From: Cyclobacteriaceae bacterium
Lineage (GTDB): Bacteria > Bacteroidota > Bacteroidia > Cytophagales > Cyclobacteriaceae
Assembly (NCBI GenBank): GCA_019694905.1
Contig: JAIBBB010000006.1
Coordinates: 1 to 43,576, forward strand
DNA length: 43,576 bases
Direction of reading: 5' to 3'
In this document: piece after piece, positions 8,419 to 17,603 of the stretch
Layout of the letters: every line of letters starts with the position of its first letter
Numbering within the stretch: position 1 is the stretch's first letter
Made by a program: the position numbers and the translations under genes
The notes under the pieces: model-generated
Seen by the model: the letters and a program-made list of their open reading frames with translations, nothing else
Databases searched by the model: none
Told to the model about the DNA's origin: nothing

Positions 8419-9651
8419 GTGAAATTCAGAAATATCATCTGGTGGGTGCTGGCGCTGGGCGTTGGCTACATTGTGTACTTCTCGGTGTCCACCAAGAAGC
8501 GAATGGAGACTGTGGGCATCATCATCCATCCCAGCGGACAGTCATTCGCCGGCTCTGCGCGCTGTGCCACGTGTCACGCGGATATTTACAAGAGCCATCT
8601 GGCAACCGCGCACTTTCGTACCTCGGCCATCGCAGACCGTGCCACCATCAAAGGGAGTTTCAATCCGGACAGCAATGCCTTCGTCTTTAACACCCATGAC
8701 CGGATGGTGATGGAGGCCCGCGACAGCGGGTTGTTTCAGGTGGGCTATACCGATCAGCGGCTGCGCGGTGCCCAGAGTTTTGACATTGTCATTGGTTCCG
8801 GTACCAAAGGCCAGACGTACCTGCATTGGTTTGATAATAATCTGGTGCAGTTGCCGATTTCATACTATACACCGAATGACTCCTGGTCTTCTTCCCCGGG
8901 ATATCCGACAGACCGGTTTGTCATCAACCGCCCCGTGCCCGCACCTTGCCTGAACTGCCACAGCACTTACTTCAAGACAACTTACAAAATGAACGCGCTG
9001 CCTGAGTTTGATCGGAGCCAGGTGATTTACGGTATTGACTGCGAGCGGTGCCATGGTCCGGGCATGCAGCACGTGCTGAACCAGGAGAAGGGAACTGCTC
9101 GAAAGGACATCAAGGACATTATCAATGCATCACAGTTGAGCCGGCGCCAGCAACTGGATGCCTGTGCACAGTGCCACTCGGGAATCAATACGAGCCTCAA
9201 ACCACCGTTCACTTTTTTTCCAGGCGATTCACTCGCAATGGATGTAGCTTCATTTCAACGGTATGACACAACCGCCACAGCCGAAGTGCATGGAAACCAG
9301 TACGGCATGCTGGCCGCAAGTCAGTGTTTCATCAAGTCGGAGATGACTTGTTCAACCTGCCACAACCCGCATGAGAAGGAACGCGGCAATATTGCATCGT
9401 TTTCTGCCCGCTGTATGAATTGCCATCAACAAGGCCACGAGAAAGTTTGTGCACTGTCTGGAAAACCTGGGCAAGCAGTGAACGGACAGTGTCCCGATTG
9501 TCACATGCCTGTGCGGCCTTCACGCAAAATTGCGTTTAAGGTCGCCAACGGTGAACAGAAGGCTGAACTTGCGCGCACCCACTTCATTTCCATCTACCCG
9601 GAGCAAAGTCGCAAGATTGTAGCGAGCATAAAGCAATTGGCCACTCACTGA
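8419..9651 (+). CDS. Membrane-anchored seven-haem cytochrome c
   Basis: 410 residues starting at GTG. One N-terminal membrane helix (~residues 6-24, IIWWVLALGVGYIVYFSV) anchors a periplasmic domain. Seven CxxCH motifs are visible, with first cysteines at residues 49, 177, 208, 249, 311, 332 and 358; the sequence between the first and second haem is long (about 125 residues) and includes IVIGSGTKGQTYL. This resembles the cytochrome c554/multihaem 'cytochrome c family protein' group. It lies 27 bp after the PQQ-type dehydrogenase, so it is the likely acceptor for the electrons of that enzyme and passes them to the membrane. The GTG start is favoured because it is the only one that keeps the membrane anchor; no ATG occurs before it in frame after the preceding gene. 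Its terminal acceptor is unknown. Confidence 0.88.
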   Translation: MKFRNIIWWVLALGVGYIVYFSVSTKKRMETVGIIIHPSGQSFAGSARCATCHADIYKSHLATAHFRTSAIADRATIKGSFNPDSNAFVFNTHDRMVMEARDSGLFQVGYTDQRLRGAQSFDIVIGSGTKGQTYLHWFDNNLVQLPISYYTPNDSWSSSPGYPTDRFVINRPVPAPCLNCHSTYFKTTYKMNALPEFDRSQVIYGIDCERCHGPGMQHVLNQEKGTARKDIKDIINASQLSRRQQLDACAQCHSGINTSLKPPFTFFPGDSLAMDVASFQRYDTTATAEVHGNQYGMLAASQCFIKSEMTCSTCHNPHEKERGNIASFSARCMNCHQQGHEKVCALSGKPGQAVNGQCPDCHMPVRPSRKIAFKVANGEQKAELARTHFISIYPEQSRKIVASIKQLATH

Positions 9652-9749
9652 CTCCAGTGACACCATTTATGACTTCATCCATCCAGTCAGGATAGAACAG
9701 GATGGAAACGGCAGGCCAATTCAGTACATTGAATCACTAACTGCCTGTT

Positions 9750-12464
9750 ATGAAAATAAACTTACTCACTGTGTTACTGCTGACAACAACATGGTTGTCG
9801 GCTCAGGTGCCTCTGCAACAACTCAAAACAGAAAACAGAATTAACCCCATAGGGCTTGATGCCACGCAGCCGCGTTTTTCATGGCAACTGGCTTCTACTA
9901 AACGAGGGACAGCCCAGACGGCATATGAAATTAATGTGACTGACAGCAAGGGAACCCGTGTGTGGGCTTCCGGCAAAGTGGAGTCAGATCAGTCGCAGTG
10001 GGTGACTTATCAGGGAGCACCACTCAAATCGGGCCAGACTTACACGTGGCGCGCCCGCGTATGGGATCAGCAGGGCAAGCCAGGTCCCTGGAGTACGCCG
10101 GCGACGTGGCAGACTGCGCTGTTTGCTGTCAGCGACTGGCAGGCACGCTGGATAGAATCTACGCTGCCGGAAGGCGAGCAGGAACGTCCCAGCCCGGTTT
10201 TCAGAAAATCATTTTCGTCTGCCAAGCCAATTCGCAAAGCCACTGCCTTCATCACCTCACATGGCTTGTATGAGGCATGGATCAATGGAAAGCGCGTGGG
10301 CGATGCCTGGCTGACGCCCGGCTGGACTTCTTACAACAAGCGGTTGCAGTATCAGCAATTCGATGTGACAGGCCTTCTCACTGCCGGTGACAACGCCATC
10401 GGGGTGGAACTGGGCAGCGGATGGTACCGCGGCTATATTGGTTTCTCCGGGCAGAAGAACTTTTACGGCAAACAACTGGGCCTGCTCTTCCAGTTGCAGA
10501 TCGAATATGCCGATGGTACGACCGCGGTCATAGCCTCTGATGCCAGCTGGAAGTGTGGCGTGGGATCTGTCGTTGACTCTGATGTATACAATGGAGAGAC
10601 GATTGATGCGCGAAAGGAAATTGCGGGTTGGAAGGATGCACGCTACAATGACAGTCAGTGGGCATCAGTGAAAGTAGTTGACGGCGGCATGGATCATCTC
10701 GTCGCTACCTATAATGAGCCGGTGAAGAAGCGCGAAGTTTTCAAGGCCATCCGGGTGATCACCACTCCACGCGGTGAAAAGGTCGTCGATTTTGGTCAGA
10801 ATTTGACAGGACTCGTCCAGGTGAAAGTGAAGGGCAAAGCCGGTGATGTGGTGCGTGTATATCACGCTGAGGTACTGGATAAGGCTGGGAATTTCTACAC
10901 TGACAACCTGCGCGCAGCCAAACAGCTGAATACCTACATCCTGAGTGGTCGGGGTGAAGAAACCTTCGAACCCCGGTTCACCTTCCAGGGTTTCCGATAC
11001 ATCCGAGTAGAAGGATACCCAGGTGATATCCGGACTGAGAATTTTACAGCTGTAGCGATGTACTCGGACATTGCACCAACAGGAGAGTTTTCCTGCTCCA
11101 GTCCGCTCGTCAATCAACTACAGCACAACATCCAATGGGGTCAGCGCGGTAATTTCCTGGATGTGCCCACCGACTGCCCTCAACGCGACGAGCGTCTTGG
11201 CTGGACGGGTGATGCACAGGCCTTCAGCCGCACGGCCGCTTTCAATTTTGACGTGCACAATTTCTTCTCCAAGTGGTTGAAGGACCTGGCCGCTGACCAG
11301 GTGCAGGGCAGTGTTCCTTTTGTGGTTCCCAACGTGCTGGGCAGCGAAGTGTTCAACAACTTTGCCGGTGGTTCTGCCGGATGGGCAGACGCAGCAACGA
11401 TCATTCCCTGGAACATGTACCTCGCCTATGGCGACAGCAAAGTGCTCGAAGAGCAGTATGAGAGCATGACTCAGTGGATTGGCTACATGGAACGCAACAG
11501 CACCAACGATCTCTGGAACAAGGGGTTCCACTTTGGAGACTGGTTGTTCTATCGACCCTTCGATGACAATGACGGCCGATCGGCGGTAACCGACAAATAC
11601 CTGATTGCCCAGTGCTTCTTTGCGCACAGTACGGAACTCATGATCCGTACAGCGAAGCTCCTGGGACGGAGTGATGATGTGACGAAGTATACCCAATTGC
11701 TCGATCGCGTCAAGGCTGCATTCCTGAGAGAGTACAGCACGCCTTCGGGTAGGTTGGTATCCGGCACACAGACGGCTTATGTGCTGGCGCTGAATTTTGA
11801 CATGCTGCCTGAAGCGCTTCGGCCGCAGGCTGTGAAGAATCTGGTGGACAACATCCATGCGTACGACGACCATCTCACGACCGGCTTTTTGGGCACACCA
11901 TACCTGTGCCATGTGTTGAGCCGCTTTGGTCACACCGACCTCGCCTACAAACTGCTCATGCAGGAATCCTACCCGTCCTGGTTGTACCCTGTGAAAATGG
12001 GAGCCACCACCATCTGGGAACGATGGGATGGCATCAAGCCCGACAGCACCTTCCAGACTCCAGGGATGAATTCATTCAACCACTATGCGTATGGTGCCAT
12101 CGGCGACTGGATGTATCGTGTTGCCACGGGCATTGATACAGAAGAAACCGGACCCGGTTATAAATCAATAGTGATTCATCCCCACACCGGCGGCGGTTGG
12201 AGTTTTGCATCTGCTTCACAAGAGACCTTGTATGGAAAGGTGAAATCCAGCTGGCGGTTACAGGATGGCCGACTGACGCTGGAGGTGCAGATTCCAGCCA
12301 ACACTTCCGCGAAGATTATTCTGCCCACCCGTGATGTATCCAAAGTGTCAGAAGGCAATCAGGCAATTGCCGGTCACAAGGATGTGAAATTGGGCGAACT
12401 CACCGATGCGGGTCTGGCGGTGCAAGTGAAATCCGGTACTTACTCTTTTGTTGTGAATCCTTAA
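9750..12464 (+). CDS. Exported alpha-L-rhamnosidase, GH78
   Basis: 904 residues with a Sec signal peptide (MKINLLTVLLLTTTWLSAQ). It hydrolyses terminal alpha-L-rhamnosyl residues from glycans or glycosides in the periplasm or outside. Order: N-terminal Fn3-like domain (~25-125), carbohydrate-binding-like jelly-roll with ATAFITSHGLYEAWINGKRVGD (~140-310), a further beta domain (~330-440), the (alpha/alpha)6 catalytic barrel (~445-790) and a C-terminal beta-sandwich. The conserved acid region DCPQRDERLGWTGD places the general acid at Glu481, and IWERWDG places the general base at Glu757. Preceded by a 98-bp gap after the cytochrome gene, so it probably begins a new transcription unit. One base separates its stop from an alternative GTG start of the next gene. 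Confidence 0.95.
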   Translation: MKINLLTVLLLTTTWLSAQVPLQQLKTENRINPIGLDATQPRFSWQLASTKRGTAQTAYEINVTDSKGTRVWASGKVESDQSQWVTYQGAPLKSGQTYTWRARVWDQQGKPGPWSTPATWQTALFAVSDWQARWIESTLPEGEQERPSPVFRKSFSSAKPIRKATAFITSHGLYEAWINGKRVGDAWLTPGWTSYNKRLQYQQFDVTGLLTAGDNAIGVELGSGWYRGYIGFSGQKNFYGKQLGLLFQLQIEYADGTTAVIASDASWKCGVGSVVDSDVYNGETIDARKEIAGWKDARYNDSQWASVKVVDGGMDHLVATYNEPVKKREVFKAIRVITTPRGEKVVDFGQNLTGLVQVKVKGKAGDVVRVYHAEVLDKAGNFYTDNLRAAKQLNTYILSGRGEETFEPRFTFQGFRYIRVEGYPGDIRTENFTAVAMYSDIAPTGEFSCSSPLVNQLQHNIQWGQRGNFLDVPTDCPQRDERLGWTGDAQAFSRTAAFNFDVHNFFSKWLKDLAADQVQGSVPFVVPNVLGSEVFNNFAGGSAGWADAATIIPWNMYLAYGDSKVLEEQYESMTQWIGYMERNSTNDLWNKGFHFGDWLFYRPFDDNDGRSAVTDKYLIAQCFFAHSTELMIRTAKLLGRSDDVTKYTQLLDRVKAAFLREYSTPSGRLVSGTQTAYVLALNFDMLPEALRPQAVKNLVDNIHAYDDHLTTGFLGTPYLCHVLSRFGHTDLAYKLLMQESYPSWLYPVKMGATTIWERWDGIKPDSTFQTPGMNSFNHYAYGAIGDWMYRVATGIDTEETGPGYKSIVIHPHTGGGWSFASASQETLYGKVKSSWRLQDGRLTLEVQIPANTSAKIILPTRDVSKVSEGNQAIAGHKDVKLGELTDAGLAVQVKSGTYSFVVNP

Positions 12465-12474
12465 TGTGAGCTTC

Positions 12475-14055
12475 ATGAAAAAAATACTCGCTTGCTTGTT
12501 GTGTACCATGGCTGTTTGCTGGACTACCAGCGCCCAGCAAGTCACGCCGCTTTATCCGGGTGTTGCGCCGGGGTCAGAGTCGTGGACCTGGAATGAGGCC
12601 GAGAACAACGACAACTTCTTCCGCACACGTGTGGTGTATAATGTATCCAGGCCCACCATCACTGCTTATCTTCCTAATCCGTGGTCGGCCAATGGAACGG
12701 CTGTGGTTATTTTTCCAGGCGGTGGTTTTCACACGCTGAGTATTGACAGTGAAGGTATAGATGTGGCCCGCTGGCTTAATGAGCGCGGCGTAGCAGCGTT
12801 TGTGGTGAAGTACCGGCTGGTACATAGCCTCACTGAAGATCCGGTGAAGGAACTGGTGGGCAAAATGTCGGTGCCCGGCAAGATGGATGCGGACAATGAG
12901 CCCGTAATACCGTTGGCGATTCAGGACGGACGCACTGCCATTGCCTGGGTGCGCAGCCATGCGAAGGAACTCAATGTGAATCCATCGAGGATTGGCATTA
13001 TGGGATTTTCCGCAGGCGGCACGGTAGCAACAGCGTGTCTTTACAACTACAACGCAGAGAACAGGCCAGATTTTGCAGCGCCGATCTATCCCTATATCCG
13101 GCCTCAGGCCAAAGGCACTGCCGCTGCCGATGCTCCGCCGGTGTTTATCGTGGCAGCTACAGATGATCAACTTGGGCTGGCGCCGCACAGCGTTCAACTC
13201 TACAGCGACTGGATCAGCAACAAGCATGAGGCGGAGTTGCACATGTATGGAAATGGCGGGCACGGCTTCGGCATGCGCGTACAGGATATTCCGACAGACA
13301 CATGGATTGACCGGTTTGGCGACTGGCTGCTGATGCGGGGTTTGCTGAAGCCATCGGACCCCAATCACTGGATGAACAAGTTTACACCACAGCAATTGAT
13401 CAGGATGAAAAAGGAAGGCGACGAGCGCACGCGCAACGACTGGGCCAACCTCAGCCGATTTGCTGCTGACAACAAGAAGGTAGCGGCTCCCGCAGCCGGG
13501 GAAAACCGCGTGGTCTTCATGGGCAATTCCATCACGGAAGGTTGGGGCAACTTAGATCCTGATTTCTTCAAAGGCAAACCGTATATCAACCGCGGCATCA
13601 GCGGCCAGACCACGCCGCAGATGTTGCTCCGTTTTCACCAGGATGTCATTGCGCTCCAGCCGAAAGTGGTTGTGATCCTCGCGGGTACCAACGACATCGC
13701 TGGCAACACAGGTCCCACCACACTGGAGCAAATCATGGATAATCTCACCGCGATGGCAGAGCTGGCGCAGTCGCATGGAATCAAGGTAGTGCTCTCGTCC
13801 GTGGTGCCTGCTTTTGATTATCCATGGCGGCCCGGTCTGCAACCGGCGGAAAAAATCTTCAAACTCAACCAGATGATCCGTTCATGGGCCGATCAGCACC
13901 AATGCGTGTACGTGGACTATTTCTCAGCCATGGCCGACGAACGGAAGGGTCTCCGCGCAGGATTGGGAGATGATGGTGTGCATCCGAACCTGGCCGGCTA
14001 CCGCATCATGGAGCCTCTCGTGGAAAAGGCCATCAGTCAGGCGTTGAAGAAATAG
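12475..14055 (+). CDS. Two-headed exported esterase: alpha/beta hydrolase fused to SGNH hydrolase
   Basis: 526 residues with a Sec signal peptide (ending TTSAQQ). The N-terminal half (~30-295) is an alpha/beta hydrolase of the acetylesterase type: oxyanion PGGGFH, nucleophile GFSAGG (Ser179), Asp in VAATDDQ and His in GNGGHGFG. The C-terminal half (~330-526) is an SGNH hydrolase: block I GNSIT (Ser352), block II RGISGQTT, block III GTND (Asn406) and block V DGVHPN (Asp500, His503). Both active sites look complete. The likely role is removal of acetyl or other ester groups from rhamnose-containing polysaccharide (pectin-type) next to the flanking rhamnosidases. ATG at 12475 is preferred to GTG at 12466 because MKK begins a normal signal peptide. 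Confidence 0.88.
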   Translation: MKKILACLLCTMAVCWTTSAQQVTPLYPGVAPGSESWTWNEAENNDNFFRTRVVYNVSRPTITAYLPNPWSANGTAVVIFPGGGFHTLSIDSEGIDVARWLNERGVAAFVVKYRLVHSLTEDPVKELVGKMSVPGKMDADNEPVIPLAIQDGRTAIAWVRSHAKELNVNPSRIGIMGFSAGGTVATACLYNYNAENRPDFAAPIYPYIRPQAKGTAAADAPPVFIVAATDDQLGLAPHSVQLYSDWISNKHEAELHMYGNGGHGFGMRVQDIPTDTWIDRFGDWLLMRGLLKPSDPNHWMNKFTPQQLIRMKKEGDERTRNDWANLSRFAADNKKVAAPAAGENRVVFMGNSITEGWGNLDPDFFKGKPYINRGISGQTTPQMLLRFHQDVIALQPKVVVILAGTNDIAGNTGPTTLEQIMDNLTAMAELAQSHGIKVVLSSVVPAFDYPWRPGLQPAEKIFKLNQMIRSWADQHQCVYVDYFSAMADERKGLRAGLGDDGVHPNLAGYRIMEPLVEKAISQALKK

Positions 14056-14086
14056 TCGTTTCGCTCAGGAGAGTACAGGACAGTAT

Positions 14087-14094
14087 TAGTTTTG
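14087..14094 (+). promoter_or_regulatory. -7 promoter element before the GH106 gene
   Basis: TAGTTTTG matches the Bacteroidota -7 consensus fully and lies 39 bp upstream of the ATG in the 78-bp gap after the esterase fusion gene. A -33 element at standard spacing is not evident. Confidence 0.4.
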
Positions 14095-14133
14095 TCTTTT
14101 CATAGCTTGAGTGGTCACTCACATTGCTATGCT

Positions 14134-17100
14134 ATGAAACGACTGATCTATTTCTTTTTGCTGGTGTGTTCGGTGCCTGCTTTTGCGCAAACCGACACCT
14201 TGTTTGAGCACTTTGTCAACCCGCCGGCACAGGCGCGGCCGCGCACGTGGTGGCACTGGATCGGCAGCAACATCACCAAAGAGGGAATCACGAAAGACCT
14301 TGAGTGGATGAAGCGCGCTGGCATCGGCGGCTTTCAGGCGTTTGATGTCAGCCTGGGGAGTGGCCAGGAGACTTCCCAAAAAATTCTGTTCATGTCGCCC
14401 GAGTGGCTCGACGCCATTCGTTATACTGCGGCAGAGGCGGACCGGCTCGGGCTCGAGATGACCATGGTAACGTCAGCAGGCTGGAGTGAAACCGGCGGCA
14501 CGTGGGTGAAGCCCGAGGAAGCCGTCAAGAAGCTGGTGTGGAGTGAAGTCGCAGTCATCGGTGGCCGCAAGGTTGTTGTCTCGTTGCCTTCGCCGCCACG
14601 GGTGAACGGTCCTATCCGCGATGCCGCCCGTCCGGGAGGACTCTTGCAGCAGGGACCTTCCACAGACCCGACATTCTACGCTGACTACAAAGTACTCGCC
14701 TGGCTCACACCCAAAGATGAGCAGGACCTCGCTGCGCTGCACCCCACCGTTACATCCAGTCAAGGCGCCATTGATGGTGCGGCACTGTTGGACGATCACC
14801 TCGAGACGGGTGTCGCCATGCCTTATGCGTCCAGTGAAGTTTCACCCTGGGTGCAATACGAATTTGCAAAGCCTGTTCAGGTGCGCTCGTTCTCATTCGC
14901 CTTAAAGCTTCGCGGCTCCTTCGGCAGCAACAACATCGGCCGGGGCTTGCTGCAGGCCAGCGACGATGGCACAAACTTTCGCACCATCACCACGCTGCCC
15001 GGTGCGCAACATGATATTCGCGCACTGCCCGTCCGTACTTTCACATTCGAACCCGTCACTGCGAAGTTCTGGCGCGTTACATTTTTACCAGGATCAGGTA
15101 TCACTACCGTCGGTGAATTCGGTGCACCTGGATTTTTCGGACCCACACCGAAGAACTTTGACCTTACTGAAGTGAGGCTCTTCAGTGGCGCGCGCGTACA
15201 TCGGTGGGAGGACAAAGCCAACTTTGCGCCGATGTTTGAGTATACCACACTTGGCACACCGGAAGTTCCTTCAACATCAAGCATTCCGTCGACCGGCGTG
15301 ATTGATGTCACTTCGAACATGAACGCCGATGGCGTGCTCACCTGGGCAGCGCCCCCGGGGCAGTGGACGATCATGCGGATGGGGTATTCGCTGACCGGCG
15401 CAAAAAACAGCCCGGCCATTCCTGCGGCAACCGGCTTTGAAGTAGACAAACTCAGCAGCAAGCACCTTACCACTTACTACAATGCCTACACCGAGCCTTT
15501 GAAGAAGGCGTTGGGTCCGCTGTATGGAAAGTCATTGCAGTATTGGCTGGTGGACAGCTACGAGGCAGATGCGCAAAACTGGACGGAGGATTTTGCCAGC
15601 GAGTTCAAAACACGTCGCGGATATGACCTCACTCCGTACTTGCCCGCATTGGCCGGCAGAATCGTGACCAGCGCCGCCATCACCGACCGTTTTCTGTGGG
15701 ACTTCCGGCTCACCATCGCGGACCTGCTGGCAGAGAAACACTACGGCACGCTCACTGCGCTGGCGCACAAAGAGGGAATCAGAACGTATTCCGAGGCCGC
15801 CGGTATTTCATTGCCAGTGATCCAGGATGCGCTGCGCAACAAGGGATTGGTGGACATACCCATGGGTGAGTTTGGTATGGGCCAGGGCCTGGGAGAAACC
15901 AAACCCTGGATGGCAGTGGAGGATTTTGATGCTGACCATTTATTTAGAGGTGCCAGCGACAGGATGGCTGCGCACTTCGCCGATGTACGCGAGGCGGCGT
16001 CCGCAGCACATATTTATGGCAAGCGCATCGTGGCTGCGGAATCGTGGACTGGCGGGGGATTCGAAGCGCCAGCCAGCATGAAGCGCATTGGAGACTACTG
16101 GAATACACACGGCATCAACCGCTTTATTTTTCACACATCGGCACACCAGCCGCTGGACACCAAGCCCGGTAACCGCATGGTGGGCGTCCACATCAACCGC
16201 AACATCACATGGGCCGAGCAAGCCAGGCCGTTCGTGGACTATCTGTCGCGAAACAGTTATCTCCTGCAACAGGGACAATTCGCCGCGGACATTGCCTACT
16301 ACCTGGGTGAAGACATCCCGGCAGCAGTTCCATACTGGGAGAAGATTCAACCAGCCCCGCCCGAAGGCTACGACTACGATTTCCTCAACACGGAAATCCT
16401 CCAGCAACTTCAGGTCAGCAATGGTCGGCTCGTGTTGCCATCCGGCATGGAATATAAGGTGCTGGTGTTGCCCAACACGCAGCGGATGTCTCCGGCCGTG
16501 CTTAACAAAATCAATGCCCTTGTCTCGCAAGGTGCAACGGTTATTGGACCTAGACCTGTGCAGGCGCAGGGCCTGACTGACTATCCGCACAGTGATGCTG
16601 TCGTCCAGGAATTGTCGGCGGCCATGTGGGGTGACGCCGACGGCAAAATGGTTTATGAACATGCGTGGGGCAAGGGTCGCATCATCTGGGGCGCACCGCT
16701 CAACAGTGTGCTTGCTTCCCTGAAGACCGGACCCGATGTGCAATACACGCGGCCGCACCTGAACACACGCATTACGTGGATCCATCGCCGCGCCGGAAGC
16801 ACGGATCTTTATTTTCTGTCGAACCACCGCAGGCAATCTGAGCAACTCCGGGTTTCTTTCCGCGTGACGGGTCGTGTACCGGAGTTGTGGCACGCCGACA
16901 CCGGAACCCGTGAAGCTGCGTCCTACCGCATTGAAAATGGAACCACAGAAGTTGCGTTGACGCTGAGCCCTGAAGAATCCGTGTTTGTTGTTTTTGCGCA
17001 ACCGGCAACGCTCACAGAACATGTCTTATCACCGCTAATTGAGTCGCCGATTCAGGAACTGAAGGGGCCGTGGCAGGTGCAGTTTCCTGAAAAGAGCGGC

Positions 17101-17553
17101 GCGCCAGCGTCTATCACGCTTCCTCAACTCACGTCGTGGACCGCTGTTGCGGATGAAGGTGTTCGTTTCTTCAGCGGCACTGCAACCTACTCGCAAAGCC
17201 TGACCTTGACCGCGGAACAATTGCGGAACGGCCATCAGGTGCTTGACCTCGGCGATGTGCGCGACCTGGCAGAAGTGCGTGTGAATGGCCAGTCGGCGGG
17301 CGTGCAGTGGAAGGCGCCGTACCGGTTTGACGTTTCTGCGCTGCTCAAGGCAGGCAAGAATCAAATTGAAATACTGGTGACCAACCAGTGGACCAACCGG
17401 ATGCTCGGCGATGCCAAGGCGCCACAAGGACAGAAGGTACTGCAGTCTTCGCCCGGCATGATGGATATGTTATTTGCCAGCACAGGTCAACAGCCGCTGC
17501 CGTCGGGGCTGCTGGGCCCGGTTCAATTGATGCGCGTTGCCAAAAAACACTAG
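14134..17553 (+). CDS. Exported alpha-L-rhamnosidase-like glycoside hydrolase, GH106
   Basis: 1139 residues with signal peptide MKRLIYFFLLVCSVPAFAQ. The first domain contains the GH106 opening ARPRTWWHWIGSNITKEGI, then WMKRAGIGGFQAFDVSLG and VTSAGWSETGG, as in the rhamnogalacturonan-directed GH106 rhamnosidases of Bacteroides. Middle segments YWLVDSYEADAQNWTEDF, TYSEAAGI and VAAESWTGGGFEAPASMKRI match the catalytic TIM-barrel regions of the family. The C-terminal ~150 residues are a galactose-binding-like domain (VRVNGQSAGVQWKAPYRFD). Specific catalytic glutamates were not assigned. The start at 14134 is chosen over an upstream TTG at 14092, which adds non-signal residues. A perfect -7 element (TAGTTTTG, 14087-14094) lies 39 bp upstream, so this gene may have its own promoter. 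Confidence 0.92.
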   Translation: MKRLIYFFLLVCSVPAFAQTDTLFEHFVNPPAQARPRTWWHWIGSNITKEGITKDLEWMKRAGIGGFQAFDVSLGSGQETSQKILFMSPEWLDAIRYTAAEADRLGLEMTMVTSAGWSETGGTWVKPEEAVKKLVWSEVAVIGGRKVVVSLPSPPRVNGPIRDAARPGGLLQQGPSTDPTFYADYKVLAWLTPKDEQDLAALHPTVTSSQGAIDGAALLDDHLETGVAMPYASSEVSPWVQYEFAKPVQVRSFSFALKLRGSFGSNNIGRGLLQASDDGTNFRTITTLPGAQHDIRALPVRTFTFEPVTAKFWRVTFLPGSGITTVGEFGAPGFFGPTPKNFDLTEVRLFSGARVHRWEDKANFAPMFEYTTLGTPEVPSTSSIPSTGVIDVTSNMNADGVLTWAAPPGQWTIMRMGYSLTGAKNSPAIPAATGFEVDKLSSKHLTTYYNAYTEPLKKALGPLYGKSLQYWLVDSYEADAQNWTEDFASEFKTRRGYDLTPYLPALAGRIVTSAAITDRFLWDFRLTIADLLAEKHYGTLTALAHKEGIRTYSEAAGISLPVIQDALRNKGLVDIPMGEFGMGQGLGETKPWMAVEDFDADHLFRGASDRMAAHFADVREAASAAHIYGKRIVAAESWTGGGFEAPASMKRIGDYWNTHGINRFIFHTSAHQPLDTKPGNRMVGVHINRNITWAEQARPFVDYLSRNSYLLQQGQFAADIAYYLGEDIPAAVPYWEKIQPAPPEGYDYDFLNTEILQQLQVSNGRLVLPSGMEYKVLVLPNTQRMSPAVLNKINALVSQGATVIGPRPVQAQGLTDYPHSDAVVQELSAAMWGDADGKMVYEHAWGKGRIIWGAPLNSVLASLKTGPDVQYTRPHLNTRITWIHRRAGSTDLYFLSNHRRQSEQLRVSFRVTGRVPELWHADTGTREAASYRIENGTTEVALTLSPEESVFVVFAQPATLTEHVLSPLIESPIQELKGPWQVQFPEKSGAPASITLPQLTSWTAVADEGVRFFSGTATYSQSLTLTAEQLRNGHQVLDLGDVRDLAEVRVNGQSAGVQWKAPYRFDVSALLKAGKNQIEILVTNQWTNRMLGDAKAPQGQKVLQSSPGMMDMLFASTGQQPLPSGLLGPVQLMRVAKKH

Positions 17554-17603
17554 GAACATGAATTGGGACTGACTAACTTCCTATCCATACCAACCCGATC
17601 CTT

